64,000 nucleotides of DNA from Lolium rigidum. Its lineage: Eukaryota; Streptophyta; Magnoliopsida; Poales; Poaceae. Position 1 is the stretch's first letter. Every line of letters begins with the position of its first letter. The stretch is from NCBI RefSeq assembly GCF_022539505.1, contig NC_061510.1:100704292-100768291 (forward strand), written 5' to 3'. The notes under the pieces were generated by a model, which saw only the letters and a list, made by a program, of their open reading frames with translations, did no database searches and was not told the DNA's origin. Of the stretch, positions 21,185 to 33,286 are shown in pieces. A program made the translations under genes and the position numbers.

Positions 21185-23950
21185 TATTTCTCATCATCCA
21201 AAAGAACACTTAGGCGGCGATTAGGGTTTCTTGGTCTCCCGTTGGAGCCATCGGCGATCTATGTGGCGTCTCTAGGATTAGGGTTAGACAAATACTAGAT
21301 CTTCGTTTGACATAAGTCTAATCTAGTGCTTGAGAGGCTACAATGATATAATCGGTAACACAACAGTGACTCTATAACTCAGAAGCAACATATTACAACT
21401 CTTACCGTAGTAAGATCCAAATTATTACACACAGAGGTCACTTACCCAACATTACAACAAGCAACGGAAACAAATTATGTTATGCTACATAACAAGATAG
21501 CAAAGGGCTTAAGAGGCCATAACATAAAAGCGACATCCCAGTCCATAAGTCTCAGGCTGCTGTTTGGAAACCCCCAAGCTACTCGTCGATGTTAGTGTAG
21601 GAACCACCTTCGGCTGTAGCAACTTCACTGCAACAGAAATGTGAAAGTCTAAGTACAGGAATTCAACAAATACTTAATACAAATTGTTACCAAGCGGGAA
21701 TTCGGGCTTCATGTGGAGCTATTTATGTAAAGATAGTTTTACTTTGTACCCACATGTACCAACCGACTCTTAACGCAAACATATTAGGGTGACAATAACC
21801 TTTACCTTGCTTTCGCCTAGACCATGAGTCATGCCTTAGAGCAGCTTGTCGTAACGGGCCGGGTCGAGTCCCGAAGTCGGTCCCCAAGGTTGTGAGCGGG
21901 GATCAAGGTCGAAGCCACACTCCACTTGAACCTGGACAGGCCCTATATATATGGTATGCACCTTTTCACAAACATTTTCTATGTGTATTTCCAAATAACG
22001 GCCAAACTATGTGACTCATGGAATCAACTATGAAAGTTAGTTACTCGAGAGGGTACCATTATAGAGCCTCGTATGGTTGTACCCTCATTCTTAGTTCAAG
22101 AGGCGAGAACTACGATCCTAGGTCGGCAAGAATGAGTCAAACGGCCACATCCCAATGTGGTGGCCCATCAAAGCTTTTAAGCATATTTAATCCATGATTG
22201 ATCTTATCACATCATACTGTTATATTAGGTTCAATCGTAGCTCTGATTCGTCAACCAGATGGATCAAAACGTAATAGGTAAGCATGACTACACATAAGTT
22301 ATGTAAGACTCTAGCGATGCACACAAGATCAAACCTAGTTATAGAAGCAGTGGATAAGGGAATTTAGGTTATAAGGGTAGAACATGCAATACATAGGATA
22401 ATTGTATCTACGGACAAAATACATTTGAATCATATGCAACATGTAGTAACCAAAAATTGAAATGTTTTAAAATCATATGAACGAGGTAATTCTTGCCTTG
22501 TCCTTCAGCAGACGAGTTAGGATCTTCTACGGTGTTAAACTCGGACTCGGGCTCGGGTCCTATCGCAAAGAACCAAATACTGGAAAGGAAAACATCCATT
22601 CAAGACATGGCATAATGCACTACAATATGAATGACATGTCATAATAAAGGAATGACATGCCATATTAAAGGAAAACATCCATTCGGGGACGCGCCAGCAA
22701 TGAGCCAGAGCGGCGGCGGGCAAAGAGCGGTGGCACAAGCGTGATAGATATGGAGACAGGAGAGGAGCGCCAGAGCATAGGGAGCTCACTCTGAGGCGGA
22801 TGGAGTCGATGGCGAGGTGGTAGATGGTCGAAGACGACATCAACGATGGCGACCAACTACGGAGAAGGGTGTGTCGATTGGCTCAATTCGGAGCTTCTTG
22901 GCATGCGCTTTTCAATGGAGAGTTAGAGGACAACAAGGCGGAGCTCGTGGGCTTATCAGAGGGGCGCGAGGCTGCGCGGAACGATAGGAACATGCGGAGG
23001 TCAGGGCTAGGGTTTACGCCTCGGTCCAGAGAGCGGGGGAGAGATGAAGAAGTGAGAGGCTAGGTTTCCTATGATGGCGTCGGAATACTTATAGGCTTTG
23101 GGGCGGCGACGTGGATCATGGTGGCGGGGTGGATGATCGAGCGGCCCGCGTAGTGCCAGGCAGCACTGTGCCTGCCCGTCCGAGAAGACATGGGAAGTTT
23201 AGCAAAGAAAATCCTTCACTTTTGAGAATTCTCTGGAAAATCAAAAGCAAAAGGGTATTTTGAGGTTTTAGGGTATTTGAACCCATTTTAAACATCTATT
23301 CAAACCATAGAGTTTAATTAGAGCAAAACACAAACATTTGCAAGGTTTTCATCCTTAATTTATTGAAAAAGTTTATCAAGTTCAATGCAATGCATGTAAT
23401 GCACATGATCAAACCAACATTTATTTATGTAACAAAGTTTGGATGTTACAATCTGCCTCGCTTCTGTGGCCTTCGGGCCATGGAGGCGGGTTGGATGTCG
23501 GGCCCCGTCGGCGGGAGGGCTCTGTTGGTTTTAGGGTTTTAGTTTGGCGGGGTGGCGCTCACTTTGTGGTGGCGGAATCTTCTCCAATAAAGTATCCCTG
23601 GCTTCACCCCATCTTAACGGCGACGTCGAGAAGCTTGTGGGATTGGTGTGGTTATCGATGACTTCTTGTGGATGCGGGGATCTCCAGATCGCAAAGGAGT
23701 TTCATACACAGTTATTTCTTCTTCTTCTTTTCAGATAAAGATGTGGTCTTCTTGACTTTCCGTTCGCAACCAGCAACATCAGGCCAACTCGGGCAGGAGT
23801 GGCAGCGACGGCGCACCGTCGACACTGTCTGGAGGTTGAATAGTGAGGGCATCTCAAAAAATTCGTTGTAATTTTTGTTTTTATTGATATGCTTTGTATA
23901 GTCCGATGTTTCTTTTAGTACCAGGGTAAAAACTCACTGTAACCAAGAAA
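21185..23950 (+). mobile_element. Old non-LTR-like repeat, split by a 2.2-kb LTR
   Basis: Removing 21262-23450 joins GGAGCCATCGGCGATCT to GCCTCGCTTCTGTGGCC and gives one continuous GC-rich, T-tailed repeat. It ends in TTGTAATTTTTGTTTTTATTGATATG-like sequence near 23900, which looks like a LINE-type tail. No reverse transcriptase frame is present. Boundaries are approximate. Confidence 0.35.
21262..23450 (-). mobile_element. Probable solo LTR of about 2.19 kb
   Basis: On the minus strand the unit begins TGTAACATCCAAACTTTGTT, a start typical of grass LTRs, and ends with CGCCACA. The flanks are ATCTA (21257-21261) and ATCTG (23451-23455), a 5-bp target duplication with one mismatch. I see no internal second LTR, primer site or gag/pol, so a solo LTR left by recombination is the simplest reading. 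A duplicated GGAAAACATCCATTC block lies at about 22588 and 22670. The frames inside are untranslated. Confidence 0.6.
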
Positions 23951-24636
23951 CCCCGAATCAATCTTCGGTCATCTTGATATTCCATGTTTGCCAATCTAAA
24001 AAATTGCTATTCCGGGTTTACACTCATCGATGCTAGTGATACTAAAACTACATTAGCTATGGCCATCCAGAGAAAATTTGCTTACTGACCCTAGGATAAG
24101 CCTCTTGAATGCTCCAGATCGCTAGATCTTCTCATGCACATCTTGTGGTTTTCACCAGTCCCACCCGCTTGTCGCCAGCTGGACCAAACGTTTATGGGCT
24201 GCTACTCCCAAGACCGAATTGGGCGACATGTGGTAATTTGGGCCGAGGCAATGAACTGCATGGCCCATAAAGCTTTTTATACGAGAGGCTAGTCCAGTGC
24301 GGTTCCTCTATCTTTTTGTATCTCTTCATCCCCACGAGTGTTGACTCTTCCCTTTTTCCTAGCGCGGTGGTGCCGCCTCGACCACTCCTCCCAGGGCAGT
24401 AACCGGAAGCCCACGATGATCGAATAGTCGAACACCCGACCGACATGGACACCGGTGTCTTCTTCACCACGCAAACCTTCTGCCGCGGTATCATCTTCTT
24501 CGACGTCTTCGACATCTACTGCCCTATAACAAGAGTTCAAATAGTGATGGTGGCGCAGATGCATCAGCATATGAAAGGTATGATTCGTCTGTAGCAATTA
24601 ACCGAGTGGAAGGATTTTTCATTATGAATTTTTCAT
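23951..24636. other. Anonymous sequence before the hAT element
   Basis: A minus-strand frame at 24597-24289 encodes an acidic 102-residue peptide that I do not recognise. Nothing else is supportable. Confidence 0.4.
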
Positions 24637-25042
24637 AGTGCCAGCCTACCAGGTGAGGGTGTCTAAGATGGATCTACTCGTGACTCGTGAGTTCTCTGGT
24701 CTCTACTCTCTAGGGCAAGCTCCAAGCTGCCAAGCTGCTAGTGTCAAAGTAAATTTGAAGTGAATGTTGAGCTCTCTGATGTACATGGTGTGTGGTTGTA
24801 GATTGAAATTTGAAGTGAATTTTGAATACATGATAGGGTCTGCTAGTGCCAAAGTAAATTTTTAAGTGAAAATTAAATTGTCAAAGTGAAATTGAAATTT
24901 GTGTTGTGTTGTTTGTAGATTGTAGTGTAGATTGTAGAATTAGAATAGATTATTTATGTTTAGAAATGTCAATAAATATCTTATATAAATTTTTGTTTCT
25001 ATTGTCATTGTACTACTGATTACGAAGAGGCATGCAGAAAGC

Positions 25043-26760
25043 ATGGGGCATAGCCACATTGCGGCACTTTTCCTGCAACATGATGCAAAGAAGATTGCAC
25101 CTTCTCCATCACCGTTGGTGGTAGAAGATGAAGAAACGGGAGACGGTGGGTTTTTGTTGACGCTCATTGAATCCACAACTCTGGTCCAATCCGATATCGA
25201 GAGTGATATTGGAAGCGAAGATGCAACACCACATTCACCATCACCCCAACAACCATCTCCAAGGTCATCTGATGCTCACTTTCTTCCATATGATCCGGGA
25301 GAAATAATTCCTATTTCAAGATATAATGATAATGATCAAGATGATGTTTCGGAGAGGATATATGCCAACCATCTGAACATAATTTCCCAACAAGAAAGAT
25401 TAAGAGCAAAAATAGACGCTTCACTCCGGTTTGGTTTTACAAGTACCCATTCTTGAATATAGTATTGCAAAGGATGCCGCTTTTTTTGCTTTGTATGTTA
25501 TTTCTTCAAAGCGAGATCTCATCGGCGGGTTGGAGGTGATGCATTTGTTAAAGATGATTATAAAGATTGGAAAAGACTAGAAGCATTTAAGAAATATGTG
25601 GGTGGTGTTGGTAGCATTCACAATGAAGCTCAAGAGAATTACACCTTATTTATTGCCCCCAACACCAAAATTGATATTGTTATTGTGAAGTTGTCTAAGA
25701 TGGATCTACTTCTTTAGAATACTAGGCTAACCCATTCTCTTAGATGCTTGAGGTTTCTTTTGAAGCAAGGATTGGTATTTTGTGGACATGATGAGAGTGA
25801 AGAATCAAGCAACCAGAGAAATTTTATTAAACTTCTAAAATGGCTTGCGGAAGGTAATGAAGAGGTTAATAAAGTTGTTTTTAAGAATGGTCCTACAAAT
25901 TTCATCTTGAATAGTCCAAAGATACAACATGACATTATTGAATGTTGTGCTATGGAAACTATTAGACTAGTTATTGAAGATCTTGATAGTGGCCACTATG
26001 CAATTCTAGCCGATGAGTCTAGTGATATGTCTCACAAAGAACAACTTGCTCTTTTCTTGTGCTATGTTGATAAAGTGGGAAGAATATGTGAGAGGTTCCT
26101 TCGAGTAGTTCATGTTTTCGATACTACTTCATTGTCTCTTAAGGTTGCAATTATATCTTTGCTAAAAGATCATCATTTGTCTCCCACTCAAATTCATGGA
26201 CAAGGATATGATGGGGCTAACATGAAGGGTGAGATTAAGGGGTTGAAAACATTGATCATGAAAGATTCGCCATCTTCTTATTATATCCATTGATTTGCAC
26301 ATCAACTCCAATTGGTTCTTATTGCCATGGCAAATGAAAATGAAGCATGTGTGTGGTTTTTTGATCATGTTTCTTGCTTCTTCAATATTTTTGGAGTTTC
26401 TTGCAAGTGACATGACATGCTTCGGGATGTTAGGGCTCAAAAGTTTTTAGAAGCACTTGAGATTGGTGAAATAGAAAGTGGAAGTGAACTAAATCAAGAA
26501 GTGGGTTTGTCAAGACCCGGTGAAACTCGATGGGGTTCTCACTTCAAGACCATTCTACACATTGTTGATACGTACCCCCACAATCCTTGAGGTGCTTGTA
26601 AGGATTGGAAAAGATCCTTCAAAAAATAGTGAGTGGACAAGAATCCGAGGAGTTGTCGCCGCCTTTGAATCATTTGACTTTGTTTTCAATCTTCACTTGA
26701 TTCTTGTTTTTCTTGGCTACACAAATGAATTGTCTATATCTTTGCAAAAGAGGGATCATG
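25043..26760 (+). pseudogene. hAT transposase (TTF/MYM zinc-finger type), N-terminal and central part
   Basis: The frame opening at 25043 contains FLPYDPGEIIPISRY, the usual N-terminal signature of plant hAT proteins with a TTF-type zinc finger. Between about 25445 and 25745 the zinc-finger part is readable only in shifted frames (KDAAFFALCY, GGDAFVKDDYKDW). From 25748 a DUF4371-like block runs through HDESEESSNQRNF and ILADESSDMSHKEQLALF, with the catalytic-type Asp. A stop at 26291-26293 and another near 26408 interrupt it. GETRWGSHFKTI follows before a further frame change. The piece ends at LQKRD where the retrotransposon begins. Transposition is impossible in this state. Confidence 0.88.
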
Positions 26761-27013
26761 TGTTGACGTCAGAAACCCACTGGCGGGCAGCGACGGGCAA
26801 CACAGTAGAGCCGGGAACAACTAGGGCTGCTGCTGGCCCCAGTCCCTCAGAGCGACGGCCCGCAAAGCCTCCTGGTCACACGTCCGGTGCTATCGCAAGG
26901 GCGTGCCACCTGACCTATACCTGGTCAGGAAGGTGTTGGATGATGCCTCGCTTAGTTTCCTGCATGGCATACACGTAAACATTAAATACGAGCCTCGATC
27001 GGCTCTCGAGTTA

Positions 27014-27035
27014 TCCCGTGAATCGGCTCAAAGAG
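27014..27035. repeat. ATCGGCTC/GAGCCGAT inverted repeat in the LTR
   Basis: ATCGGCTC is separated from its reverse complement GAGCCGAT by AAA. The same motif occurs in the right LTR near 40815-40835 and, as ATCGGCTCCTTGAGCCGAT, in the third LTR near 62150. GCCGAT/ATCGGC motifs are also frequent through 28850-30060 inside the element. Confidence 0.8.
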
Positions 27036-27568
27036 CCGATCCACCCATGATTCGTACAAGGTGTCCGAATATATGGTGGTCCTGCTTGATCAAGATAAAG
27101 CTAATGAGATCTACGACGATTTAGGGTTTTCACCGCATAATCGGATCATCCTACTCACGATTGGGCCTCGTGCTCCCGCACGGTGACCGTAAGCCGATCC
27201 TAGACAGGGCCTAAAAACCAACACGAGGTTGATCCCCGGAACATCCTTTCTAGGGCTAGCAAACTTCACCCTACACGCCGCTGGATCCTCCAACCCTTTG
27301 TAGGGTCTAACTAATGCGGATATTAAACTAATCCTTGCGGAACAAGGAGCAACCGTAACGGATCGGATCTACTAAACTATGATCAAGCGGGGTGCCGCCC
27401 CTACACCCGAGGTAGGTGTAAGGGCGGCTAGATGCATAAGGGTCGCACTACGACAAGCATATGATACGAAGAACAATGCTAACCCTAACACATCTAAGAT
27501 AACTACGTTGCTCGCCATCAAAAAGGCTTCGAGCACGAGCAACGCATGAACAACGTGGGTAGGCTTAG

Positions 27569-27603
27569 TGCTGCCTAGATCGCAAGATGCGATCTAGGCA
27601 GCA
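27569..27603. repeat. Perfect 16-bp-arm hairpin in the LTR
   Basis: TGCTGCCTAGATCGCA, loop AGA, then its exact reverse complement. On the element's own strand it lies about 110 bp downstream of the TATA-like sequence, so it would sit at the start of the transcript. Copies occur at 41359-41393 and 61592-61626. Confidence 0.9.
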
Positions 27604-28208
27604 TGGTGCTTACCGGAGAAACCCTCGAGACGAAGGAGTTGGCGATGCGCCGAGATTTGTTTGTGTTGAACGTTGGTTGTTGTTTATTCCATAAACCCTA
27701 GATACATATTTATAGTCCAGGGGACTTTCTAATTTAGGCGTGCACCTAACCGTGCACGGGTCAAACTCTATCTAACCAACACGTATCCTAATATGTTACA
27801 GATACACGGGCCAACTAGCCCAAGCTTTGCATGTAAGGCCGATTCACGTACTTCTTCTATATATATATTCTTCAAATCCATCTTGATCGCGGCCCACCTC
27901 TGACTCGGTCAAATTCTGGTGATAACACATGCCCCCCTGGTTTTGGAAATGACATTTCCAAAATCATTACGCTTTTCTTTCGTCGGGTCATGTCGTGGCA
28001 GAACCGTTGCAGTATCCTTCATCATGATGCCTTGCCTTCTCAACTTCTCCGCGTGACCTGGCAGTTTTTTTTTTCTTTTAGGCACCACTTCCTCGGAAAC
28101 TGCTGTGGTATTGAATTTCCACTATATCCCCCTTTTATTTGACTGCTCCGCACAGTTTACTTCCGCATCTTCTTCGCATTAGCACTCAAAAAGCCCTCCT
28201 GCGCCACC

Positions 28209-28676
28209 ATGTCTTCTTCCTCCTCCGCTTCATCGGATCTTTCCACCCAGTCCTCTTCTTCCCGTGAGCCGACGCCGGAGCCGAACCCGGCGGAGGCCCA
28301 TGCGGCCAACACCCGCCGCGCCATTGCGGCCGGGGAGGAGTCCAGCCACGACTTCTCCGTCTGGTCTGAGGACGACAAGTCCTTGACCGACGGGGAAAGC
28401 GACCTCCGCTTCCTCGCCGACGGGGAAACGGAGGAGGAGAGCGATGACGATCGCTTCTCCTGCGACTTCACCTCTCCCGAGGAGGAAGAGGAGGGAGAGG
28501 AGGAGGAGGAGGAGGACACCCCCTCCGACGAGCCGCCGGCCAAGCGGTTCTGCCCCTGGCCGGGGAACCTCAGCGACTTCGAGAGCGACGACGACGACGT
28601 TGACGAAGAGGACGAGGACAATGAGGGCCCGGCCGGCGGCCATTGGAGCAAGCAACGACGAGCCCGCCGGGAGTAG
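28209..28676 (+). CDS. Antisense extra ORF (aORF) of the gypsy element, acidic Ser-rich protein
   Basis: A 155-residue frame with no interruption runs opposite to the element's own transcription, close to the 3' LTR. The ATG at 28209 sits in GCCACCATGT, a near-ideal plant start context. Residues 1-20 are Ser-rich. The middle carries FSVWSEDDKSLTDGESDLRF and further acidic stretches (EEEE, DDDD). PPAKRFCPWPGNLSDF follows near residue 113, and the C-terminus KQRRARRE is basic, with possible nuclear-targeting patches. Antisense extra ORFs are known in several plant Ty3/gypsy lineages such as maize Grande; their role is unknown. I believe related acidic proteins occur beside grass gypsy elements but could not search. 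The contrast with the broken gag suggests selection or recent insertion. Frames on the opposite strand here are shadows. Confidence 0.7.
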   Translation: MSSSSSASSDLSTQSSSSREPTPEPNPAEAHAANTRRAIAAGEESSHDFSVWSEDDKSLTDGESDLRFLADGETEEESDDDRFSCDFTSPEEEEEGEEEEEEDTPSDEPPAKRFCPWPGNLSDFESDDDDVDEEDEDNEGPAGGHWSKQRRARRE

Positions 28677-28699
28677 CGCCGACGAGCGGCGATGACGGC

Positions 28700-29902
28700 G
28701 ATGACGAGGGCACCGACGGCCCGTAGATCGGACCTTTAGTAATAGGACCGAGTAGTAGTAGATGGGGCAATGCATCCCCTAGTACTTCCTTTTGAGAGCA
28801 ATCAGCTCTTTATGTAAGAAATCCTGCTTATCAATGAAGGACTTCTCCCAATTTGATTTTGCCGATTTCCTTTTGATCTTAGTTTAGCCGATTTCCCCTT
28901 ATACTCGGTCTTGCCGATTTGCCCCCTTAGCCAATGCTTAACGAGCCGATAGCAACGCATCGGTCCTTTAAAATCCATCCTTCGATTCCTCAACTGATGA
29001 CTTCGAGATCTGGTGGATAACGTGGAGTCCTCCAAAGAGCCCTTAAATCTCTCCCACCAGTTTCCGCGACCCTTTCCTACGAGCACTCATCATTTTTGCG
29101 AAGAAGGGACGAAGGATTAGCCGATGGTACCCCAATCGGCTCCTAAATAGAACATCTTTCAGGCCTGCTGCCCCCCAAGCCTTACTCCAAGCGAGGATGT
29201 CGACGAGGATGCACCACATCCGATCTTCTTCCCTTGAAAGCCGATATATCTTCTGTCGGCACTGCTGAACTAGTACCAGGGGTTGAAAATCCTCGACAAG
29301 AAGGTTTAGGCATCAGAATCGGTCCAAGGTAGCTGAGGAAGCTCTCATTGTGTTACTCCCTCGAGGAAGCAGAAGGCCCCACAGCTGAACTGGACTTGGT
29401 GCAGATCCGCGCTTTGAACACGTATCCAGTAGATCCTGTGTAGTTGTACTAGAGTCGATGACTGTACATCGGCTTTGCTCCTTAGTTCTAAAGTCGATGT
29501 CCTTGCATCGGCTGAAAAAAAAAATTTACTGGCCGATTTTTTCCTACCGGCCCCCAATGTTTCGCTGCACACATGTTCATCTGCACCTGCTCATCTGATG
29601 ACTGCCCCCCGAGCCGAATCTGTCAGGTAACTGCAGATATCGGCTTTGTGGCTAGCCTAGGCACTGTATTTGCACGTCGGCTTCGTTAGGATCCGTGCTG
29701 ACTCTCATCCGCCGACGTGACCACTGCCCAACAAATCGATGTTGAACACAAGCAGAACATGTGGTGAAGATAATTTTGGCCGATTGCTGAAATCGGCCTC
29801 CACGTTGCTTGCTCGATGAAGGTTTTGTAATGTTCCTCCATAAATTTCTGGGGCCGATCACAAGGATCAGCCTCGCCATACTTGCTCATTGGTTTGTTCT
29901 TG
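28700..29902 (-). other. Non-coding part of the outer gypsy element
   Basis: No protease, reverse transcriptase, RNase H or integrase motif can be read on either strand. The stretch is notable only for many GCCGAT/ATCGGC motifs. Confidence 0.6.
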
Positions 29903-30670
29903 CTACTCGGTCAGGTCGGTGGATAAAACCAGCCCAATCTCTGACTTTATCATGTTGGTGCGCTTGCTGTCGTCCACCTCGAGTGCATCGTGTAATCGTG
30001 GAGCACTAAGCTTCGTCGGAAGGACGAGTACCATGTTTGTGCCAGCCGATGTTTCGTCATCGGCTTTCCTTTGCTTGCGACGCCACTCCATTTTCCGTGG
30101 ACGACCCTCTTCATCCAGGGCTCGCTGAACTTTCGCAGCCAGATCAGGCCTTGCCTTCCTCAATGTATGCAAGTATAACCTTTCGGCTTCCTCCAGGCCG
30201 CGCAATCGCTGAACCCTGCGCTTTTGGGAACGGCTGAGTCCATCAGGGCATCACATTGGCCGGTGGTACCTGTCTTCTTCTTCTCCCTCGTCTTCTGAAT
30301 CTTCGAGATCTTCCAACCGAGGGGACTCAGCGCGTTTGCTTTGTGGCGGGAGCGGCCCTAGGCGCTTGAATACGGACACGTTGGCTGCCTCCTTTTTCTT
30401 CTGGTTGCATCCTGGGCAATTGCCGATTGTGGGCAATCGGCTCATTCCTGAATCCCAGCAGTGTCTGAAGAAGGGACAGTCCCAGTGCCTATCCTCGTCG
30501 ACTCGCTCCCCCGACTTTTCCTTGGCACGGCGCTCGTGCTCCTCCTCCTCGCGATCATACCGACGACGTCTCCTGTCCTCCCTAGCCAGACGATCTTCTT
30601 CATCATCGTCGTTGTATCGCCGGCGTTGGTCATACTGACTCACATACTTGTTGAGGAGGTGATCAGAGAG
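29903..30670 (-). pseudogene. Gag C-terminal part of the outer gypsy element
   Basis: This continues the gag frame across the inner insertion. From 30670 the minus strand reads LSDHLLNKYVSQYDQRRRY, an Arg/Glu/Asp-rich charged stretch, then CPFFRHCWDSGMSRLPTIGN with a following C-x-x-C. That is an unusual Cys/His cluster in place of a classical CX2CX4HX4C zinc knuckle. After a frameshift near 30230 it continues as RGLEEAERLYLHTLRKARPD and stops at 29903. Nucleic-acid binding is the expected role of this part of gag. A longer open frame reaching 31204 is an artefact that runs into the inner element's LTR. Confidence 0.8.
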
Positions 30671-30675
30671 AGGTC

Positions 30676-32274
30676 TGATGGCGTGTATTTCACACGTTCG
30701 TTGGGCATCCCCAAGAGGAAGGTATGATGCGCACAGCAGCAAGTTTTCCCTCAGAAAGAAACCAAGGTTTATCGAACCAGGAGGAGCCAAGAAGCACGTT
30801 GAAGGTTGATGGCGGCGGGATGTAGTGCGGCGCAACACCGAGATTCCGGCGCCAACGTGGAACCTGCACAACACAACCAAAGTACTTTGCCCCAACGAAA
30901 CAGTGAGGTTGTCAATCTCACCGGCTTGCTGTAACAAAGGATTAACCGTATTGTGTGGAAGATGATTGTTTGCAGAGAAAACAGTAAAACAAGTATTGCA
31001 GCAGATTTGTATTTCAGTATTAAAGAATGGACCGGGGTCCACGAGTTCACTAGAGGTGTCTCTCCCATAAGATAAAAGCATGTTGGGTGAACAAATTACG
31101 GTCGGGCAATTGACAAATAGAGAGGGCATAACAATGCACATACATGACATGATAAGTATAGTGAGATTTAATTGGGCATTACGACAAAGTACATAGACCG
31201 CCATCCAACTGCATCTATGCCTAAAAAGTCCACCTTCGAGTTATCGTCCGAACCCCTTCCAGTATTAAGTTGCAAAGCAACGGACAATTGCATTAAGTAT
31301 GGTGCGTAATGTAATCAACAACTACATCCTCGGACATAGCGCCAATGTTTTATCCCTAGTGGCAACGAGCACAACGACAACCTTAGAACTTTCTCATCAC
31401 TTGTCCCAGTGTCAATGCGGGCATGAACCCACTATCGAGCATAAATACTCCCTCTTGGAGTTAAGAGCAAAAACTTGGCCAGAGCCTCTACTAATAACGG
31501 AGAGCATGCAAGATCATAAACAACACATATGTAATAACTTGATAATTAACATAACATGGTATTCTCTATCCATCGGATCCCGACAAACACAACATAGAGT
31601 ATTACAGATAGATGATCTTGATCATGTTAGGCAGCTCACAAGATCCAACAATGAAGCTCAATGAGGAGAAGACAACCATCTAGCTACTGCTATGGACCCA
31701 TAGTCCAGGGGAAGACTACTCACTCATCACTCCGGAGGCGACCATGGCGGTGTAGAGTCCTCCGGGAGATGATTCCCCTCTCCGGCAGGGTGCCGGAGAG
31801 CGATCTCCTGGATCCCCCGAGATGGGATCGGCGGCGACGGCGTCTCGGTAAGGTTTTCCATATCGTGGCTCTCGGTGCTCGGGGTTTCATCACGGAGGCT
31901 ATTTGTAGGCGGAAGGGTAGGTCAAGAGGCGGCACGGGGGCCCCACACCACAGGGCCGCGCGGCCAGAGGGGGCGCGCCGCCCTATAGTGTGGCCCCTCC
32001 GTGGCCCCTCTTCGTCTCTCCTTCGGACTTACGGAAGCTTCGTGAGAAAATAGGCCCCTGGGCTTTTATTTCGTCCAATTCGAGAATATTTCGTTACTAG
32101 GATTTACGAAACCAAAAACGAGCAGAAACAGCAAGCTGGCACTTCGGCATCTTGTTAATAGGTTAGTTCCGAGAAAATGCACGAATATGACATAAAGTGT
32201 GCATAAAACATGTAGGTATCATCAATAATATGGCATAGAACATAAGAAATTATCGATACGTCGGAGACGTATCA
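30676..32274 (-). repeat. 3' LTR of the inner gypsy element
   Basis: It aligns with 37714-39315 almost end to end, with scattered substitutions and small indels (for example near 31400 against 38440). The differences indicate an insertion that is not very recent. Confidence 0.93.
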
Positions 32275-33286
32275 AGCATCCCCAAGCTTAGTTACGCTCG
32301 TCCCGAGCGAGGTAAAACGATAACAAAGATAATTTACGAAGTGATATGCCATCATAACCTTGATCATACTATTTGTAAACATATGTAGTGGATGCAGCGA
32401 TCATAACAATGGTGATGACATGAGTAAACAGGTGAATCATATAGCAAAGACTTTTCATGAATAGTAATTCAAGACAAGTATTAATAAGTCTTGCATAAGA
32501 GTTAACTCATAAAGCAATAAATCAAAGTAAAGGTATTGAAGCAACACAAAGGAAGATGAAGTTTCAGCGGTTGCTTTCAACTTGTAACATGTATATCTCA
32601 TGGATAATAGTCAACATAGAGTAATATAACAAGTACAATATGCAAGTATGTAGGAATCAATGCACAGTTCACACAAGTGTTTGCTTCTTGAGGTGGAGAG
32701 AGATAGGTGAACTGACTCAACATAAAAGTAAAGAGAATGGTCCTTCAAAGAGGAAAGCATCGATTGCTATATTTGTGCTAGAGCTTTTATTTTGAAAACA
32801 TGAAACAATTTTGTCAACGGTAGTAATAAAGCATATGAGTTATGTACATTATATCTTATAAGTTGCAAGTCTCATGCATAGTATACTAATAGTGCCCGCA
32901 CCTTGTCCTAATTAACTTGGACTACCGGATCTTTGCAATGCACATGTTTTGACCAAGTGTCACAATGGGGTACCTCCATGCCGCTTCGTACAAAGGTCTA
33001 AGGAGAAAGCTCGCATTTTGGATTTCTCGCTTTGATTATTCTCAACTTAGACATCCATACCGGGACAACATGGACAACGGATAATGGACTCCTCTTTTAT
33101 GCATAAGCATGTGGCAACAATTATTATTCTCATATGAGATTGAGGATATATGTCCAAGACTGAAACTTCCACCATGAATCATGGCTTTAGTTAGTGGCCC
33201 AAAGTTCTTCTCTAACAACATGCATGCTCCAACCATGAAGGTGGTAGATCTCTCTTGCTTCAGACAAGACGGACATGCATAGCAAC

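Larger units (their letters stand above)
26761..27927 (-). repeat. 3' LTR of the outer gypsy element (1167 bp)
   Basis: It matches 40552-41717 over its whole length with few differences. On the minus strand GGACTATAAATATGTATC (about 27715) looks like a TATA region, with GGAATAAACAACAA just after it as a possible poly-A signal. A strong hairpin follows at 27603-27569. Confidence 0.92.

Noticed and set aside
28157..28775. Minus-strand frames of 164 and 181 residues opposite the antisense ORF
   Set aside because: They are Ser/Leu/Val homopolymer-like shadows of the acidic plus-strand ORF, which has the better start context and composition.
30251..31204. A 317-residue minus-strand frame
   Set aside because: It fuses the gag C-terminus of the outer element with untranslated LTR sequence of the inner element across the AGGTC junction.
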